Shown piece after piece: positions 11,406 through 21,900 of a DNA stretch of 64,000 nucleotides; within the stretch, counting starts at the first letter, position 1; every line of letters starts with the position of its first letter. A model generated the notes under the pieces. It saw only the letters and a program-made list of their open reading frames with translations. It did no database searches and was not told the DNA's origin. The position numbers were made by a program, and so were the translations under genes. This DNA comes from Acanthococcus lagerstroemiae. Taxonomy: Eukaryota; Arthropoda; Insecta; Hemiptera; Eriococcidae. The stretch is taken from the NCBI GenBank assembly GCA_031841125.1, contig CM063106.1, positions 37,568,001 to 37,632,000 on the forward strand, given 5' to 3'.

Positions 11406-11697
11406 GATAAGCCAGTTACTGGTAACCCTCTCCGTACTACAGATAAATCTGAACCATTGTAGGGTGGCTCGGGATTTGATACTCGAGGCTGTAGCGCAGA
11501 AGGATGTAAAGATAGTGAGTGAACCCTACGAGTTGGAAGACGTTTTGGGATGGTATGTAGACCCTACTGGCGCAGTAGCCATTGGTTTGAGTCCCGACTG
11601 CCCATTGGCTCCGAGCAAGGTAGAGAGAGGCGATGGGTTTGTCGCAGCGGAGATTGGGGAAGTAAGGGTATACAGCTGTTACTTCTCCCCCAACAAA
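11404..11697 (+). pseudogene. R1-clade ORF2, APE endonuclease, first part
   Basis: The frame reads through LQINLNHCRVARDLILEA, then V-S-E-P-Y, then VYSCYFSPNK. The Asn of QINLNHC and the Glu of SEPY match the metal-site residues of the apurinic-like endonuclease that nicks target DNA. Coding sequence breaks at 11698, where another retroelement is inserted, and resumes at 12216 with NKTPAEFQIYL. It overlaps the end of ORF1 in a different frame, a common ORF1/ORF2 arrangement in this clade. Confidence 0.8.
11687..11697. repeat. Left target-site duplication of nested LINE
   Basis: CCCCCAACAAA here is repeated exactly at 12216-12226, on the other side of the inserted element. Removing the insert and one copy joins S-P-N-K to T-P-A-E-F in the endonuclease reading frame. 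Confidence 0.85.
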
Positions 11698-12215
11698 TTT
11701 TTATTTTTATTTGAGCTCATAGGCTCAGTGAGGCATACAGAATAGGCACCAGTTTTATACTAATACATACATATAGTTTAGGTAAGTGAGGTACCTTGTT
11801 CACATCCCTCACCCAGCCACCCATTTCTGGGTATAAGCGTGGGTCAGATCAACCCACATCTTCCTGTTGGCGGCTTTGTTCGCCCAGTTAGGGCCCGCCA
11901 CCTCGACCACCTCATCGCTCCACCTTTTCCGTGGCCTCCCGACTTTTCTTTTACCATCCACTGGAGTCCAGAAGGTGGCGATCCTATTCCATTTATTTCT
12001 GGGTTCCCTCGCAACATGCCCTGCATAGTTAAGTTTTAGTTTTCTAATGGTCGAGACCTATGTTTTTTGTTTTTGATCTTTTGAAAATTTCCGGAATATG
12101 GATTTTATCCTTGAGTTTTATACCCAAAATACTCCTAAGCATGGCATGTTGCGTGGTCTCCATTTTTCGGACTTGTTTTGTAGTGCAGGCCCAAGTTTAC
12201 GCCCCGGCCTGCCTG
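11698..12215 (-). mobile_element. Nested 5'-truncated LINE (ORF2 C-terminus and 3' UTR)
   Basis: On the minus strand the insert reads A-G-H-V-A-R-E, then VGRPRKRWSDEVVEVAGPNW, then D-L-T-H-A-Y-T-Q-K-W and a stop at 11811-11809. GRPRKRW with a following W is the hallmark of the C-terminal tail of RTE/CR1-type ORF2 proteins. A 3' UTR of about 110 bp ends in a T-rich tract at 11698 (an A-rich tail on its own strand). The frame is interrupted. The insertion is flanked by an 11-bp duplication and is younger than the R1 copy. Confidence 0.8.
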
Positions 12216-13017
12216 CCCCCAACAAAACACCGGCAGAATTCCAGATCTACCTTACTCAGCTGGAGAGGAGCACTTCCAAGGGAGGCAAAATGATAGTGTC
12301 AGAAGAGTGGTACGCCGGACGCATGGACGTGAAAAGAGCGCTGCTGGACGAATTTGCAACGCGCAACCACCTTGTGTCGATGAAGAACAAGGCCACCTAT
12401 ACCCGCTTCCATCAAGAGTATGGGTCGAACATCGACGTGACATTTGCCTCAGAATGCCTAGCCAGACAGTTCCAGGGCTGGGCGGTACTGGAAGAGGAGT
12501 CGGAAAGTAATCACAACTACATCGCCTTTGCTGTGTGGCACGGGAGAAAGTGGTCGCTACTCCAAGGAAGCTGGAAAGATGGGCGACCAGCAAGCTGGAC
12601 AAAGACAAGCTGAAGGCAGCCTTTCTAGTTAGCAGTTGGGGCAGAGAAGAGGCTGCCGACAGTGAGGACGTGGAAGAGGCGGCAGAGAAGCTACATCGAA
12701 GAGTAGCCGCCGCCGGCGATGCCGCAATGCCCCACCGTGGTCCGTTGAAGAAGAAAGGAGACACATATTGGTGGACTGGGAAAACTGCCCGTCTGAAGTC
12801 CGAGGCTAACCACTTGCGCAGAAGATATCAGCGTACACGTAGCCGAGAAGAGGCGCAACAGGTAGCCGAGGAATACCAGCGCGCTCGGAGAAGCCTGAAG
12901 ACTGCGACCAGATGCAGCAAGCTGAGATGCTGGAGAGAGCTGTGCAGTCAGGTGGAGGAGGACCCCTATGGAAAACCTTATCGGATAGGGATGAAAAAAG
13001 TGAGGGCCCTCCCATAA
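12216..13017 (+). pseudogene. R1-clade ORF2, endonuclease end and linker
   Basis: Coding resumes as NKTPAEFQIYLTQLE, continues IDVTFASECLARQFQGW and SNHNYI (the family has S-D-H, here S-N-H), then shifts frame near 12545. The second part holds YWWTGKTARLKSEANHLRRR and CWRELCSQVEEDPYGKPY, the basic linker between endonuclease and RT in R1-clade elements. The GDFN motif expected near 12300 is replaced by unrelated residues, so the nuclease would be inactive. Confidence 0.8.
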
Positions 13018-13400
13018 CCGAGCGCATGGAGTCGGGCGCTGTGGAACGGATTGTGGACCAGAGGACCATCTGTTTCCGCAGCGCCCAGCACCAGTGGACA
13101 CACCTCTGGAAGTGGACGCCGTACCACCACTGTTGTCAGCCGAAATCGACGCAGCAATGGACCAAATATGAGGGAAAGCGAAGAAGGTGCCAGGACCAGA
13201 TGGAATACCTAACAGTGTGTGGTACGTCATCCACCAGGCGGACCCGGGAATACTGGCTTCAGTCTTCAATGCAGTGTTACGCGGAGCAGTATTCCCAGCC
13301 AGATGGAAAATATCTTGCCTGATGCTGTTGCCAAAGCCAGGAAAACCAGTTGGAGGGTTGGCGTCATGCCGGCCGTTGTGTTTGCTTAATGTAAAACGTG
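13018..13400 (+). pseudogene. R1-clade ORF2, start of reverse transcriptase
   Basis: After two further frameshifts the RT begins with KVPGPDGIPNSVW (about 13182-13220) and F-P-A-R-W-K, LMLLPKPGKPVGG, SCRPLCLLN (to about 13390). These are RT blocks 0-2. The frame then runs into unrelated residues and stops near 13471. The Y/F-A-D-D catalytic block is absent, so the copy was truncated here or the rest was deleted. Confidence 0.8.
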
Positions 13401-13539
13401 TGCTACAACGCACGCGGATGTTTGTATCACTACCATATTGCACACAAGGTATGAGTGAAGAGATTGTGTGAGTGCTGTGAATGACACAAGGTGGTTAAAG
13501 TGTTAACGTACCTTTCAATGCTAATGAAAGAATCGTCTA

Positions 13540-13640
13540 TACTATCCTAGACTTGCTTCAAACTCTTCGAGACTTTTCTAAACTCGTTTAATACTCGCTA
13601 AAACTATTCAGAACTCAGCGTTTACGGTCTCTGCATCATC
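13540..13640. repeat. Short field of degenerate GACTC-type repeats
   Basis: Successive ACTTGCTTCAA, ACTCTTCGAG, ACTTTTCTAA, ACTCGTTTAA, ACTCGCTAAA and ACTATTCAG units occur about 10-12 bp apart. They are the same kind as the large field at 20160-21900. Confidence 0.55.
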
Positions 13641-13879
13641 GGTACAGTTATAGTTATAATTTTCCCCTCGATCTTGAAATCCACTTCTCCCCAACTGCGA
13701 GCTAAACCGGTGCCTCCGAGGAACAGGTTTTGAGCAACGATGGAGAAAAGTAAAATGGAAATTACTCATTTTTTCCTTATTACGCCTTATTCAAACGAGA
13801 TTTTCAATCAGCGTATTCAATCAAACTGCCAACTGAGTACAGATATTTTTCGCAATCTCACGACCGACTCTTCCTTTCA

Positions 13880-14400
13880 TTGTGCGGCTGGAAATCATCA
13901 CACAATCGCGATCGCTCTGGCTGGACGATCTATCAGTAGAAACGTCCCCCCTCTTCGCATACGTGCTCAAGCGCTGACGTAACCAGCGGAAAATTCTAGT
14001 TCGACTTCCCTCGTCATCCTCGCGAAATTAAGATCGAGATTAAGAATCGATATAAGAAAAAGAAAAAAATCGCCCCAACCTTTCCCGTTTCGGCTTTCGG
14101 CGCGATTTCCGCCGGCGAAAAGTCGAAATTCACTCGCCGCGTCGACTTAATCCCAGTACCATCGTTCAAGTCTCCGCACCGCCGCCGAGCAGAGATGGTA
14201 ATCTGAACCGCATACCATGACGGCGTGTATGTCCACAGTAGTGTTTCATTCGCTATACCATTGAAGTGCGCTCGCTGCTCGTAAAATCGTGTCTTTTTTT
14301 CGCCGTTATTTACTCATTTTCACGCGTTTGTTCGGTTATTGTGGGTTTTCACGGATTTACGCTGCATTCGGCATCGACCGGGAACGTGAGTACAAATTTT
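13880..14400 (+). promoter_or_regulatory. CpG-rich candidate promoter and first exon
   Basis: CpG density and GC content rise sharply relative to both sides (for example CGGCGCGATTTCCGCCGGCG and CACCGCCGCCGAGC). A TGACGTAA CRE-like site lies near 13975. Downstream, GGGAAC|GTGAGTAC near 14385 has a strong splice-donor consensus. The plus-strand frame before it, read from about 14266, is hydrophobic but has no clear initiator ATG, so the exon could be untranslated. No TATA box or downstream exon could be assigned. Inference from composition only. Confidence 0.3.
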
Positions 14401-14519
14401 CTCTCATTTTTAGCCGGTGCGTTCGCGATTCATCAAATGCAACGAACTCCTCTGCCTGAGACAGATCCTCAATTCGAGAAGTGGTTTCAGGAAAATCTGG
14501 ATAGAGAAAGCAGGTAGCT

Positions 14520-16375
14520 AGGGTAAAATGGTCCTACTGGAGCAAGGTTGGAAAGTGAAATCGAATTTCGTTTTACCGCATGCAAACTGGCCGGAATCTC
14601 GGATCAAAATTGGGATACAGTGAAAAGGGGTTCTTTCTGCCCACACATTGTCTAGATTTGGTAAATTTAGCAGAATTTACCTTTGGGAGAATTAGATTGA
14701 CAGCTGGCAAAATCCTAAAAGGGTTTTATACTACTTTTTGCACAGCCGTTGCAATCGACCTCTCCGATTTTGACCATATTTATGTGGGCGCTTCTAGTCT
14801 GTGCCGTAAGTTTGCCTGTGGACCAGTGTTGATAAATGTTGCTCCGGTCTCGGATTACCGATCTTTTTTTTTTTTTTTTTTAAATGGCAGCCCTTCCAAA
14901 CCACGATCGAACTTTCCCTGTACCACGTAAACAAGCTACGAAGGTGCACGAGAGCTCCTCCAGAAGACGAAGATAAACAGAATCGAATTTTCAGAAAATG
15001 AAATGAGCATTTTTTTTGTTGAAAATTTTGAAATTTACATATCAATCATCCAAACTAGCTATATGAAGGGTACATAGGGAAAGAAGCAGGTAATTCACTT
15101 TTGCGGCGAAGCGAGAAACATGAAAGACAATTTGTTTACATACGTGGCTCTTTACCTGTATGTGAATTTTGAAACCTGTTTTCCGGACTGTTTCATCCTT
15201 TTCAAGCTTCCTACCATAGTTCAGCTGCTTCTATTCATTACGCCCGTTCCAACGGTATAATAACTAGGGCTTCTATTTTCATGCTTTAACATTTCGAATA
15301 TCGAACAAATCATTGGGATTCATAATTTTTTTTTATTTTAAACGAACTCTATTTGTTGGAGCATATTTTGGCATATTTTAATTATAAAGCAGATTTCAGA
15401 TTCTTTTAGCTTTTCTGGGGGTATTTAAGAGAATTTTTGTATCAATTTTCCCATTTTGAGAGAATTTTTAACAAAAATTGACCGGAAAAAGACATGATGT
15501 ACAGAGGTTATTCTACTGAAACCTTATTACGTTTGTCCCAGCTAGATAACTGGCAATTTTATAAACAATAGGGTCCTCTATTACTGTATAGGCTCAGAGG
15601 ATAACTTATTGTACCTTTTTTTTTTTTTTTTTTTTCATTAATTTGAAGTATCGTGCCTCCACCCCTATTGTGGAAATTCCATTTAAATGCTCAAAAATTC
15701 CTTCATCGTGGCTGTCTCTCACCGTGGACTGGACTACAAAATATCATTTTTAATATTATCGCTCCGTGTTTGGATAAACTAAGAAATGTGTATAGTTTTT
15801 ATGAGTACAGTGAATAAGTTGGCGATGCAGTACGTGTTTCAGACTCGATCAGAATCAGTGCAGCCATATTTGAAAACGAGTCCCTTGCTTTTTTTTCCTT
15901 CACCGCAGTCAAATTTGAACCAATCAGAAAACAGACACAGAGCAAATATTTTTGAATGTAGAATAGCCAACCTGTATTTTTATCAGTCAGTTGGCGTGTA
16001 CACATGATTTTTTTCGAATTCCGAATGGATTGCCGCTTCATTTAAGAAAAGTGCTGGAAACCAGAGATTTTACCTACAGAAATTTCGAAAATGTGGCGCA
16101 TTGTGATGAGTGCCACAAGCGACTCAAATTTTTGATAATCGGTATTAAATATATGGGTACGTATATCAGATCACACTTTATTGTTTCATCGGTTTTTAAA
16201 ATACCTATGGTCAAAATCGATAGCTATCCAGTGAACCTTTATCACTTTTGTGAAGATTTTATCTGATTTCCATCACCATGGTAACAGGAATTATGAAAGC
16301 CACGATGAAGGAATCCAATACCACAGTGAAAGAATTTACTAAAGTCTAGTTCCACGAGAGACTGGGAATTTGTGA
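14520..16375. other. AT-rich DNA with T-runs, no gene recognised
   Basis: No protein motif seen. It holds long T-runs near 14864 and 15618. Part of it (15055-15285) resembles the reverse complement of 19490-19760, for example AGGGAAAGAAGCAG and GCTTCTATTTTCATG, indicating another interspersed repeat present twice in opposite orientation. Confidence 0.4.
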
Positions 16376-17006
16376 ATACGAATCAGTGCTGCCAGGTTTA
16401 TTTCGCCAAAATCTGGAGAACAGTCCAGAAAGAGAAATCCGGAAAAATCTGGACACAAATGTGATGTCCAAAGGGAAGGTACCGTAGAATGAAAAAAAAA
16501 TTGTTTTTCAGCTTTTCTGGCATAGAATTGAGTGTAGAATGATAATCCATGTTCAGTTTTATCAATTATTCTGAAATTTATTTGCCCCGAGTTTCAGAAG
16601 TTGAAAAAAAAATACATTACAACGATTAAAAAAAGTAATGATGAAAAAAAAATGCACTTAAGGTTCAATTTACTAAAAAATAATGATACAACTATTTTTT
16701 TGTATGAAATTTCATGCAGAATTCAGTTTTATTATCAGTTATACCAAATAATGCACCCAAAATTAAATTAACAGAAAAAGGAAATGCCCTATTAAAAATC
16801 ACTCAAATCTCTCACAAAACAAATTACTATAGATAAAATATTGAATCTCTTCATTCAGGAATCGGGAAACTGAAAATTCGTTTACCATTTTATTTTCATT
16901 TTGGAACCACGCGTAAATTGATGGCCCAGGAGCATTTTCCTCCATTATATTGAATTTGAATGGGAGCTGAGAAATTAGGAATGGATTCGTATCAATTAGA
17001 TCTAAT

Positions 17007-17283
17007 ATTTCTTGGTCAACCATCACCAACATACAACACCTGCTCTAATACCTTAACTACACAACATATCCTCCAACACTGCAAATCATACCACCGCAAA
17101 CACCTCATCCAGTATCTTATCGATAACATATCGCACCTTATCTCCTTCATAACTCACAACAATCTCTCACACTTCATTCAAGTTCACCACACCCATTACG
17201 TTTTAATTAATTTTAAATATTAAGACATTAAGATGTATTGAGACCATGGCCTGTAGGCGTTAAGTGTCTCGCAAAAGAAAAAA
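17007..17283 (+). mobile_element. Short LINE insertion inside hAT-like copy 1
   Basis: Absent from the matching position of copy 2, where the sequence runs from GATCTAAT directly to ACGTAATGGATT. The insert encodes LGQPSPTYNTCSNTLTTQHI followed by L-Q-H-C, matching the C-x-x-x-L-T-x-x-H-I-L-x-x-C zinc-binding C-terminal motif of many non-LTR ORF2 proteins. It ends in GCCTGTAGGCGTTAAGTGTC and an A-rich tail. It is strongly 5'-truncated. Its target duplication is not visible, perhaps hidden by the A tail. Confidence 0.7.
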
Positions 17284-17466
17284 GTTATGGATTTGTGAAA
17301 TTTATTCGAATCTTTTTAGTAGTGCACTTTTTTTTTTGTATCTTTGTGAATCTCACTCTGAAAGCCCATAATTTTCGGGGGGGGGGGCGAAAAAGAGAAT
17401 AACTAAAAACGCGCTGGAAAAAAGATTATTATTTTCAACTTTTAATTGAATTTTGAATTAATTACA

Positions 17467-17583
17467 ATGGCGGATCCGAAAGAAATGGATGATGACCCTG
17501 GAAAAGTTGATTTGGATGCCGGAACCGGTCAGTTCGTGTATTCGAATCCACAAATCCACTCCATTTATTCGAATCCGATTTAA
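17467..17583 (+). other. 38-codon frame shared by both hAT-like copies
   Basis: ATG in a good context (ACAATGG) opens MADPKEMDDD and runs through TGQFVYSNPQIHS to TAA. The reverse-strand frame at 26332-26216 in copy 2 has identical length and eight residue differences. All eight appear to be replacement changes, which argues against selection. It could be a relic first exon of the transposase. No known family recognised. Confidence 0.3.
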
Positions 17584-17986
17584 ATCACAGCAAACGTGAA
17601 TCATTCTCGAATCATATTCGAATCATATTCGAATAAAAAATAAATAAAAATAAAAATAAACAGTTATTCGTGGATTCTGATTTGAATCTAATTTTAGTGG
17701 ATTGGTTTTCAACTTTGGTTTCTGAAAAGGATGTTTTGGGTGAATGGAAAACTGAATAATTACTAAGGTAAAAAAAAAAAAAGAGAAAACATTGTTTTTA
17801 GTCCAGTTGAGTGTAGTCAAAATGTAGTCAGTCACAGAAAAATATTTCGCACTATTTAGAAGTTTAATAAACCCACAAAACGAGAAAAAACAACGAAAAT
17901 CCGGATTTTTCCAAAAATTTTCGCACATTATCCAGAAATTTGGACATTTTTTGTCTAAGGATGAAAAATTTGACCTGGCAGCACTG

Positions 17987-18290
17987 ATATGAGTGCGTTG
18001 ATGTGCGGGTGGAAGAGTATGTGCGTATTCACAGCACACGGGCGCGCGTGCGCGTAGGAACTTTTCTTTCTATGGCCAACAATTCCTTCAATGTGGGCTG
18101 CCATTACTTCAGCGTGGTCCTAATCATTTTGAGCCCCCTCTATCTCCTCTCCTTGGAAGTATGCTGTTGGTCCAACCTCATAAATATGTGCTATCGTATG
18201 CATATAAATGATTTCCATGAAGAAAAACAAAGGAATAATGTTTAACAAAAAAAAAAAACATGAATCATCAAGGTTTTGGTAGAATGACCC
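17987..18290. repeat. Shared flank, matches reverse complement of 25505-25821
   Basis: Sequence beside hAT-like copy 1 (GATGTGCGGGTGGAAGAGTA, CTTCAATGTGGGCTGCCATT, TATGCTGTTGGTCCAACCTC) is repeated in opposite orientation beside copy 2. The repeat unit is therefore larger than the hAT-like element, and that element sits inside it. Confidence 0.8.
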
Positions 18291-18299
18291 ATAGATATA

Positions 18300-18455
18300 T
18301 GGAAAAAATTTCAAAATTCGAAAAATCAAAAATTTTGAATTAAAGACTGATTTTTACTCAAATTCTTGCGCTGAGTTCAAATTCAGTATTCAAATTTGAC
18401 GGTGACGCTTTTCCCAAGACACACTCTAAAATTTGGGTGAAGTTGGTCGAAAAAA
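18300..18455. repeat. Third copy of the 7660-8110 monomer
   Basis: It contains AAATCAAAAATTTT, GCGCTGAGTTCAAATTC, GACGGTGACGCTTTT and GAAGTTGGTCGAAAAAAATGA in the same order as the monomers at 7890-8060. It is cut at about 18456 where the RT fragment begins. Confidence 0.65.
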
Positions 18456-18690
18456 ATGAGTTATGGAGATCCTCTCTCCCCTATATTATTTAACTGTTTG
18501 CTAGAGAAGGTCTTTAGGATTTTAGGGAGGAAAGAAAAAGGAATTAATATAAATGGACAATACCTAACCAACCTCATATTTGCTGATGATATTATTTTGG
18601 TATCTAATAATCTAAATAAAATCAAACAAATGATCATTAAATTAGTCGGAGAAGGTCAAAAGGCAAATCTGGAGATAAACAGGGGGGGGG
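18456..18690 (+). pseudogene. RTE-like LINE reverse transcriptase fragment
   Basis: The frame reads GDPLSPILFNCLLEKVFR, then GININGQYLTNLIFADDIIL and NNLNKIKQ. GDPLSPILFN is RT block 4 and L-I-F-A-D-D-I block 5 with the catalytic Asp pair. Wording and spacing are closest to RTE-type LINEs. Homology ends at a G-run near 18682. It is about 80 residues of a normally near-1000-residue protein, with no endonuclease or 3' end, so it is a small internal piece. Confidence 0.75.
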
Positions 18691-18740
18691 AATGTGTCTG
18701 TAGTTCGAAATTTTATATGCTGTCGTACCCTAATAAAAGA

Positions 18741-19230
18741 AATGTCCATGGAAATTCCTATTAACAACGCGGCTGCGGATTGTAGTCACGTAGGGTGCAG
18801 CAAAGATCAAGATCAATGAGCACTTGGCTGAAAGAAAAATAAATGTCCATGGAAATGTCAACTACTGAACTGAACTGTCACCATGAAGAACTAAATCATA
18901 CGGACTGGCTTCGTGTCGGGGGGGGGGGGAAGGGCATGGAAATTTCTATTAACAACACGGCTGCAGATTATAGTCGTGCAGGGCGCAGCAAAAATGTCAA
19001 CCACTGAATTCATGTCGGGGGAGCGTTACGGTTTTCGTTGAAGTATACCCAGTAGTAAAAGCATATAAAATGGTAAAATAAATTTCCATGGAAATGTTAA
19101 CCACTGAATTCGTGTCAAGGGAGCGTTTCGGTAGACCATTACGGATGGAGCGTTATGGTTTTCGCTGATCATATGTACCCAGCAGTAAAGTATAATATAA
19201 AATGTTAAAAATAACTTTTTTGTTGTCTTC
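18741..19230 (+). repeat. Modular interspersed repeat, plus-orientation cluster
   Basis: Alternating modules. Module one is AACAACGCGGCTGCGGATTG followed by GTAGGGTGCAGCAAAGATCA (18764 and partly 18950). Module two is CCATGGAAATGTCAACCACTG-like sequence followed by TCGTGTCGGGGGAGCG and a TATACCCAGTAGTAAA tail (18843, 18990, 19085). The same modules recur at 27817-28040, 44570-44780 and 45150-45225 in the opposite orientation. No coding frame. The superfamily is unknown. Confidence 0.7.
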
Positions 19231-19239
19231 TTGTTGACG

Positions 19240-20159
19240 AGTTTCAAGTTGAAATTTCATATGCTAACTCAGAAAGCCAAAAAAGGATCCCAAATTCCCA
19301 TCAGGGATTTCTAAAATTCTTTTTTTGTGGTTGTGCAATGCGGCAACAGATTTATGAAAGTTTAAGGAGCCACCATATTCCTTTTATCTTTCCTTTTAAA
19401 ATGACACTCATATTATAGAAGAAAATTTGGGAATATTTTGCCTCTCAGAGAATTTAGTTGGTATATTTTCAGAAAAAGAATCACACATGTATTTCGTCTA
19501 AATTCTGAACATGAAAATAGAAGCTCTATATTAATCAATTTCGCAAAAAAAAAAAAAAAAAAAAAAATTATCTGCTTCTTTCCCTGTAACCTTCAAAGTT
19601 TGGCTGAATTTCAATAGATTATAGTCAGAAATCCCACGCATATACTGTGACAGCTTAGCGGTGGTATTTTTCTATTAAAAAAAAAATTGCTGTGAAAGTT
19701 TTCTGAAACTGTGGCTAGGAAGCTGAAAATTGTACACAGTCATAATGACGTATCATACTGATTGATACACTTAATTTTGAAACAAATCTGAGCACTGCTT
19801 TGACCTCTATATAGGAGTCAATATAGCACCTCAAAAGTAATTTTTCTGCCGTATATCCTCATGTACCACGTAAATGGAAAAACATTTCAAACAAAATTTG
19901 TTCGTCATAAAATTCGCTACAAAGAGTATTCCACGTAAGATGTATGTACCTATCTTTAAGGCCAAGCCAGTAATTCTCATATGTAAATATAAAACGCCGA
20001 ACACAGCACAAGCCGGATAGATGCATATTGCATGCGCAACCGGTTTCAGTACACGCATACGCCTCATGTGCTGTCACTCTGCAGTACCGAAATTGGAAAA
20101 CAAGTCTATCTTGAAAATAATTTCCGCTATTCTTAATGGATGCGAAATCGTTTCGTTCA
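19240..20159. other. AT-rich DNA, nothing coding recognised
   Basis: It contains a 20-nt A-run near 19546 and the segment resembling the reverse complement of 15055-15285. Short frames here lack known motifs. Confidence 0.4.
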
Positions 20160-21900
20160 ACCCCGAAAAGACAAATCTGAATTTCTAGGAAGACTTTAAT
20201 ACTGTTTCAGACTACCAAGCTTGATTAAATATCTTCAAGACGCTTCAAGACTTAAACTCTTTGAGACTAGTTTAGGACGCTAGAAGATTTCTTTAAGGCA
20301 CTTACATGTTTTAGATTTTCTAAAATTAATTTTTTAAGATATGTGTAAGACTTCAAGGCTTTTACGGACTTGATCAATTCAATACCACACCTCAAGAATT
20401 TTTCAAGCTCTTTCAGATTCTTTGAGATTTTTAAGAAAAATATTTTTTCATAACCAATTTCAGAATCTTTTATACTCATTTCAGCCTTTTTGACACCTAT
20501 CCTGACAAGTTCACTACTCTTAGAGACACTCTTAGGAACATCGCAAACTGTATCAGTCCAGGGAGGAGAGATTAGTTCAAAAATTCCAATTAGTTACAAA
20601 AAAAGAGCCTAATTTTTTAATATTTTGATTACTGATTTTTATGTATTCAAAATGCCAACTAATGTGGACGAATTTGCAAAATAATGCTAGTTCAAAAGAT
20701 TGGTGAAGGGTGTAAATGACCTCTCCCTCTCGTTACAGCCCTCCTTTAGGCTTTACAAATATAGTTCAGAACTTCTCAAAATTCTTCCAGATATATTTTT
20801 ATCATCTCGAAGGATCTTCCGGATCATTTTAAAACTATTCTAGCCTTGGTTAAGATTTTCTTAGACATAATTAAGGCTTTCTGAGACTTTCATACTTACT
20901 CAATATCTTTTTCGCTTTCTTCTAGATCCATCAAGATTTTTCCAAGCCTGCTCAATATTTTGCAAGACTTCTCTAAATCTCTTTTGGGTAGTTAGGCTTG
21001 TATTTATAATTCACTGACTGTTTAAGACTTTTTAAAACTCCTCCAGACACGGCTATTGACAAGAAATCCGAGCCCGGGTGGAAAACAAAAATCAAAAAAA
21101 AAGTAACGCGATGTTGCTTGGGCCATTTTCAGAATCTAGACCATATTAAGGCTCATCAAGACTTTGAGACTACGAATTGCCCCGCACACAAGTAGATGCT
21201 CTTTAGGCCTTCTATAACATTTTTAAGATTCCTAAAGACTGTTTAAAACTCGTTTACGATTTTATGATTATTTCAGACTTTCGCTTGTGGCTCTAATAAA
21301 CATAATGAAGACTTCTTAGAGCTCTCAAAGCTTTTGAAGACTTTTATAAGAACTCCAAGAATTTTCAAAACGAACCAGGACTCATCAGTACTCATTTCAG
21401 GCTCTCCTAGGCTTGTTTGAGACTCCGTGAGGCTCTTGTTTGTAGCTTTTACGGACTGTTCAAAACCTTTCTAAGATTTCTTATGACTCTTCCAGACTTT
21501 ATTAAGACTCTTCAAGAATTTATCAAGACTCATACGAATTCCTCCGTACCAAACAGACGCTCTTCAGAGGCAGCTTCTGAAAGTCTTAAGATTCGCTGAA
21601 ACTACTCTAGACTCGTTGAATATTCTTTATAGCTCTTATAGACTCGCTAAAGACTTTTTAGGACTCTTCTACAGTTAATTACGCTCTTCTAATACTCCTT
21701 AAAAAGAACATCTCAAGATTCTTCAAAACTTGTCTATGATTTGTACGAACTTATTGAAGACTCGGTAAGACTCTTTTAAATAGATTTAAAACTTGTTACG
21801 ACACTTCAAAACTCGTTTGAAATTTTAAAATCTTGAGATTCCATGAGACTAGTGAGCTTGTTGGAAACTCGATAAGACTTTGTCATTTTTAAAATATCTT
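20160..21900. repeat. Large field of degenerate GACTC-type repeats
   Basis: For about 1.7 kb, words such as AAGACTCTTCAAGA, GAGACTCCGTGAGGCTC and TTAAGACTTT recur at spacings mostly of 10-12 bp, with variants GACTT, AACTC and GGCTC. The region at 21370-21560 is most regular. Similar shorter fields lie at 13540-13640, 33090-33300 (complementary GAGTC form) and 42710-42990. It is a very old, mutated minisatellite. A few unrelated insertions interrupt it (for example near 20560-20760). Confidence 0.7.

Larger units (their letters stand above)
9312..13400 (+). mobile_element. R1-clade non-LTR retrotransposon, degenerate and 3'-truncated
   Basis: A GC-rich block in AT-rich surroundings. In order it holds a presumed 5' UTR (9312-10390), a gag-like ORF1 with coiled coil and three zinc-knuckle remnants (10399-11405), and an ORF2 with APE endonuclease, basic linker and the start of RT (11404-13400). 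The UTR contains GGATCCAGGGGC followed by ATATGGAAT-CACATTT at both 9325 and 10067, which suggests repeated 5' units. ORF2 stops after RT block 2, so most of the palm, including the catalytic DD, is missing. At least four frameshifts, an in-frame stop and a nested insertion (11698-12215) show it is dead. Confidence 0.8.
16384..17986 (+). mobile_element. hAT-like element, copy 1, carrying a nested LINE fragment
   Basis: It starts CAGTGCTGCCAGGT and ends ACCTGGCAGCACTG, a 14-bp inverted repeat starting with CAGTG as in many hAT elements. Flanks are ATACGAAT (16376-16383) and ATATGAGT (17987-17994), a decayed 8-bp duplication. The whole sequence matches copy 2 (25822-27155) in reverse complement except for about 277 bp at 17007-17283. 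No transposase is recognisable. One 38-codon frame is present in both copies. Confidence 0.75.

Noticed and set aside
12691..13443. 250-codon minus-strand frame, the longest in the window
   Set aside because: It is antisense to the clearly recognisable R1-clade linker and RT on the plus strand.
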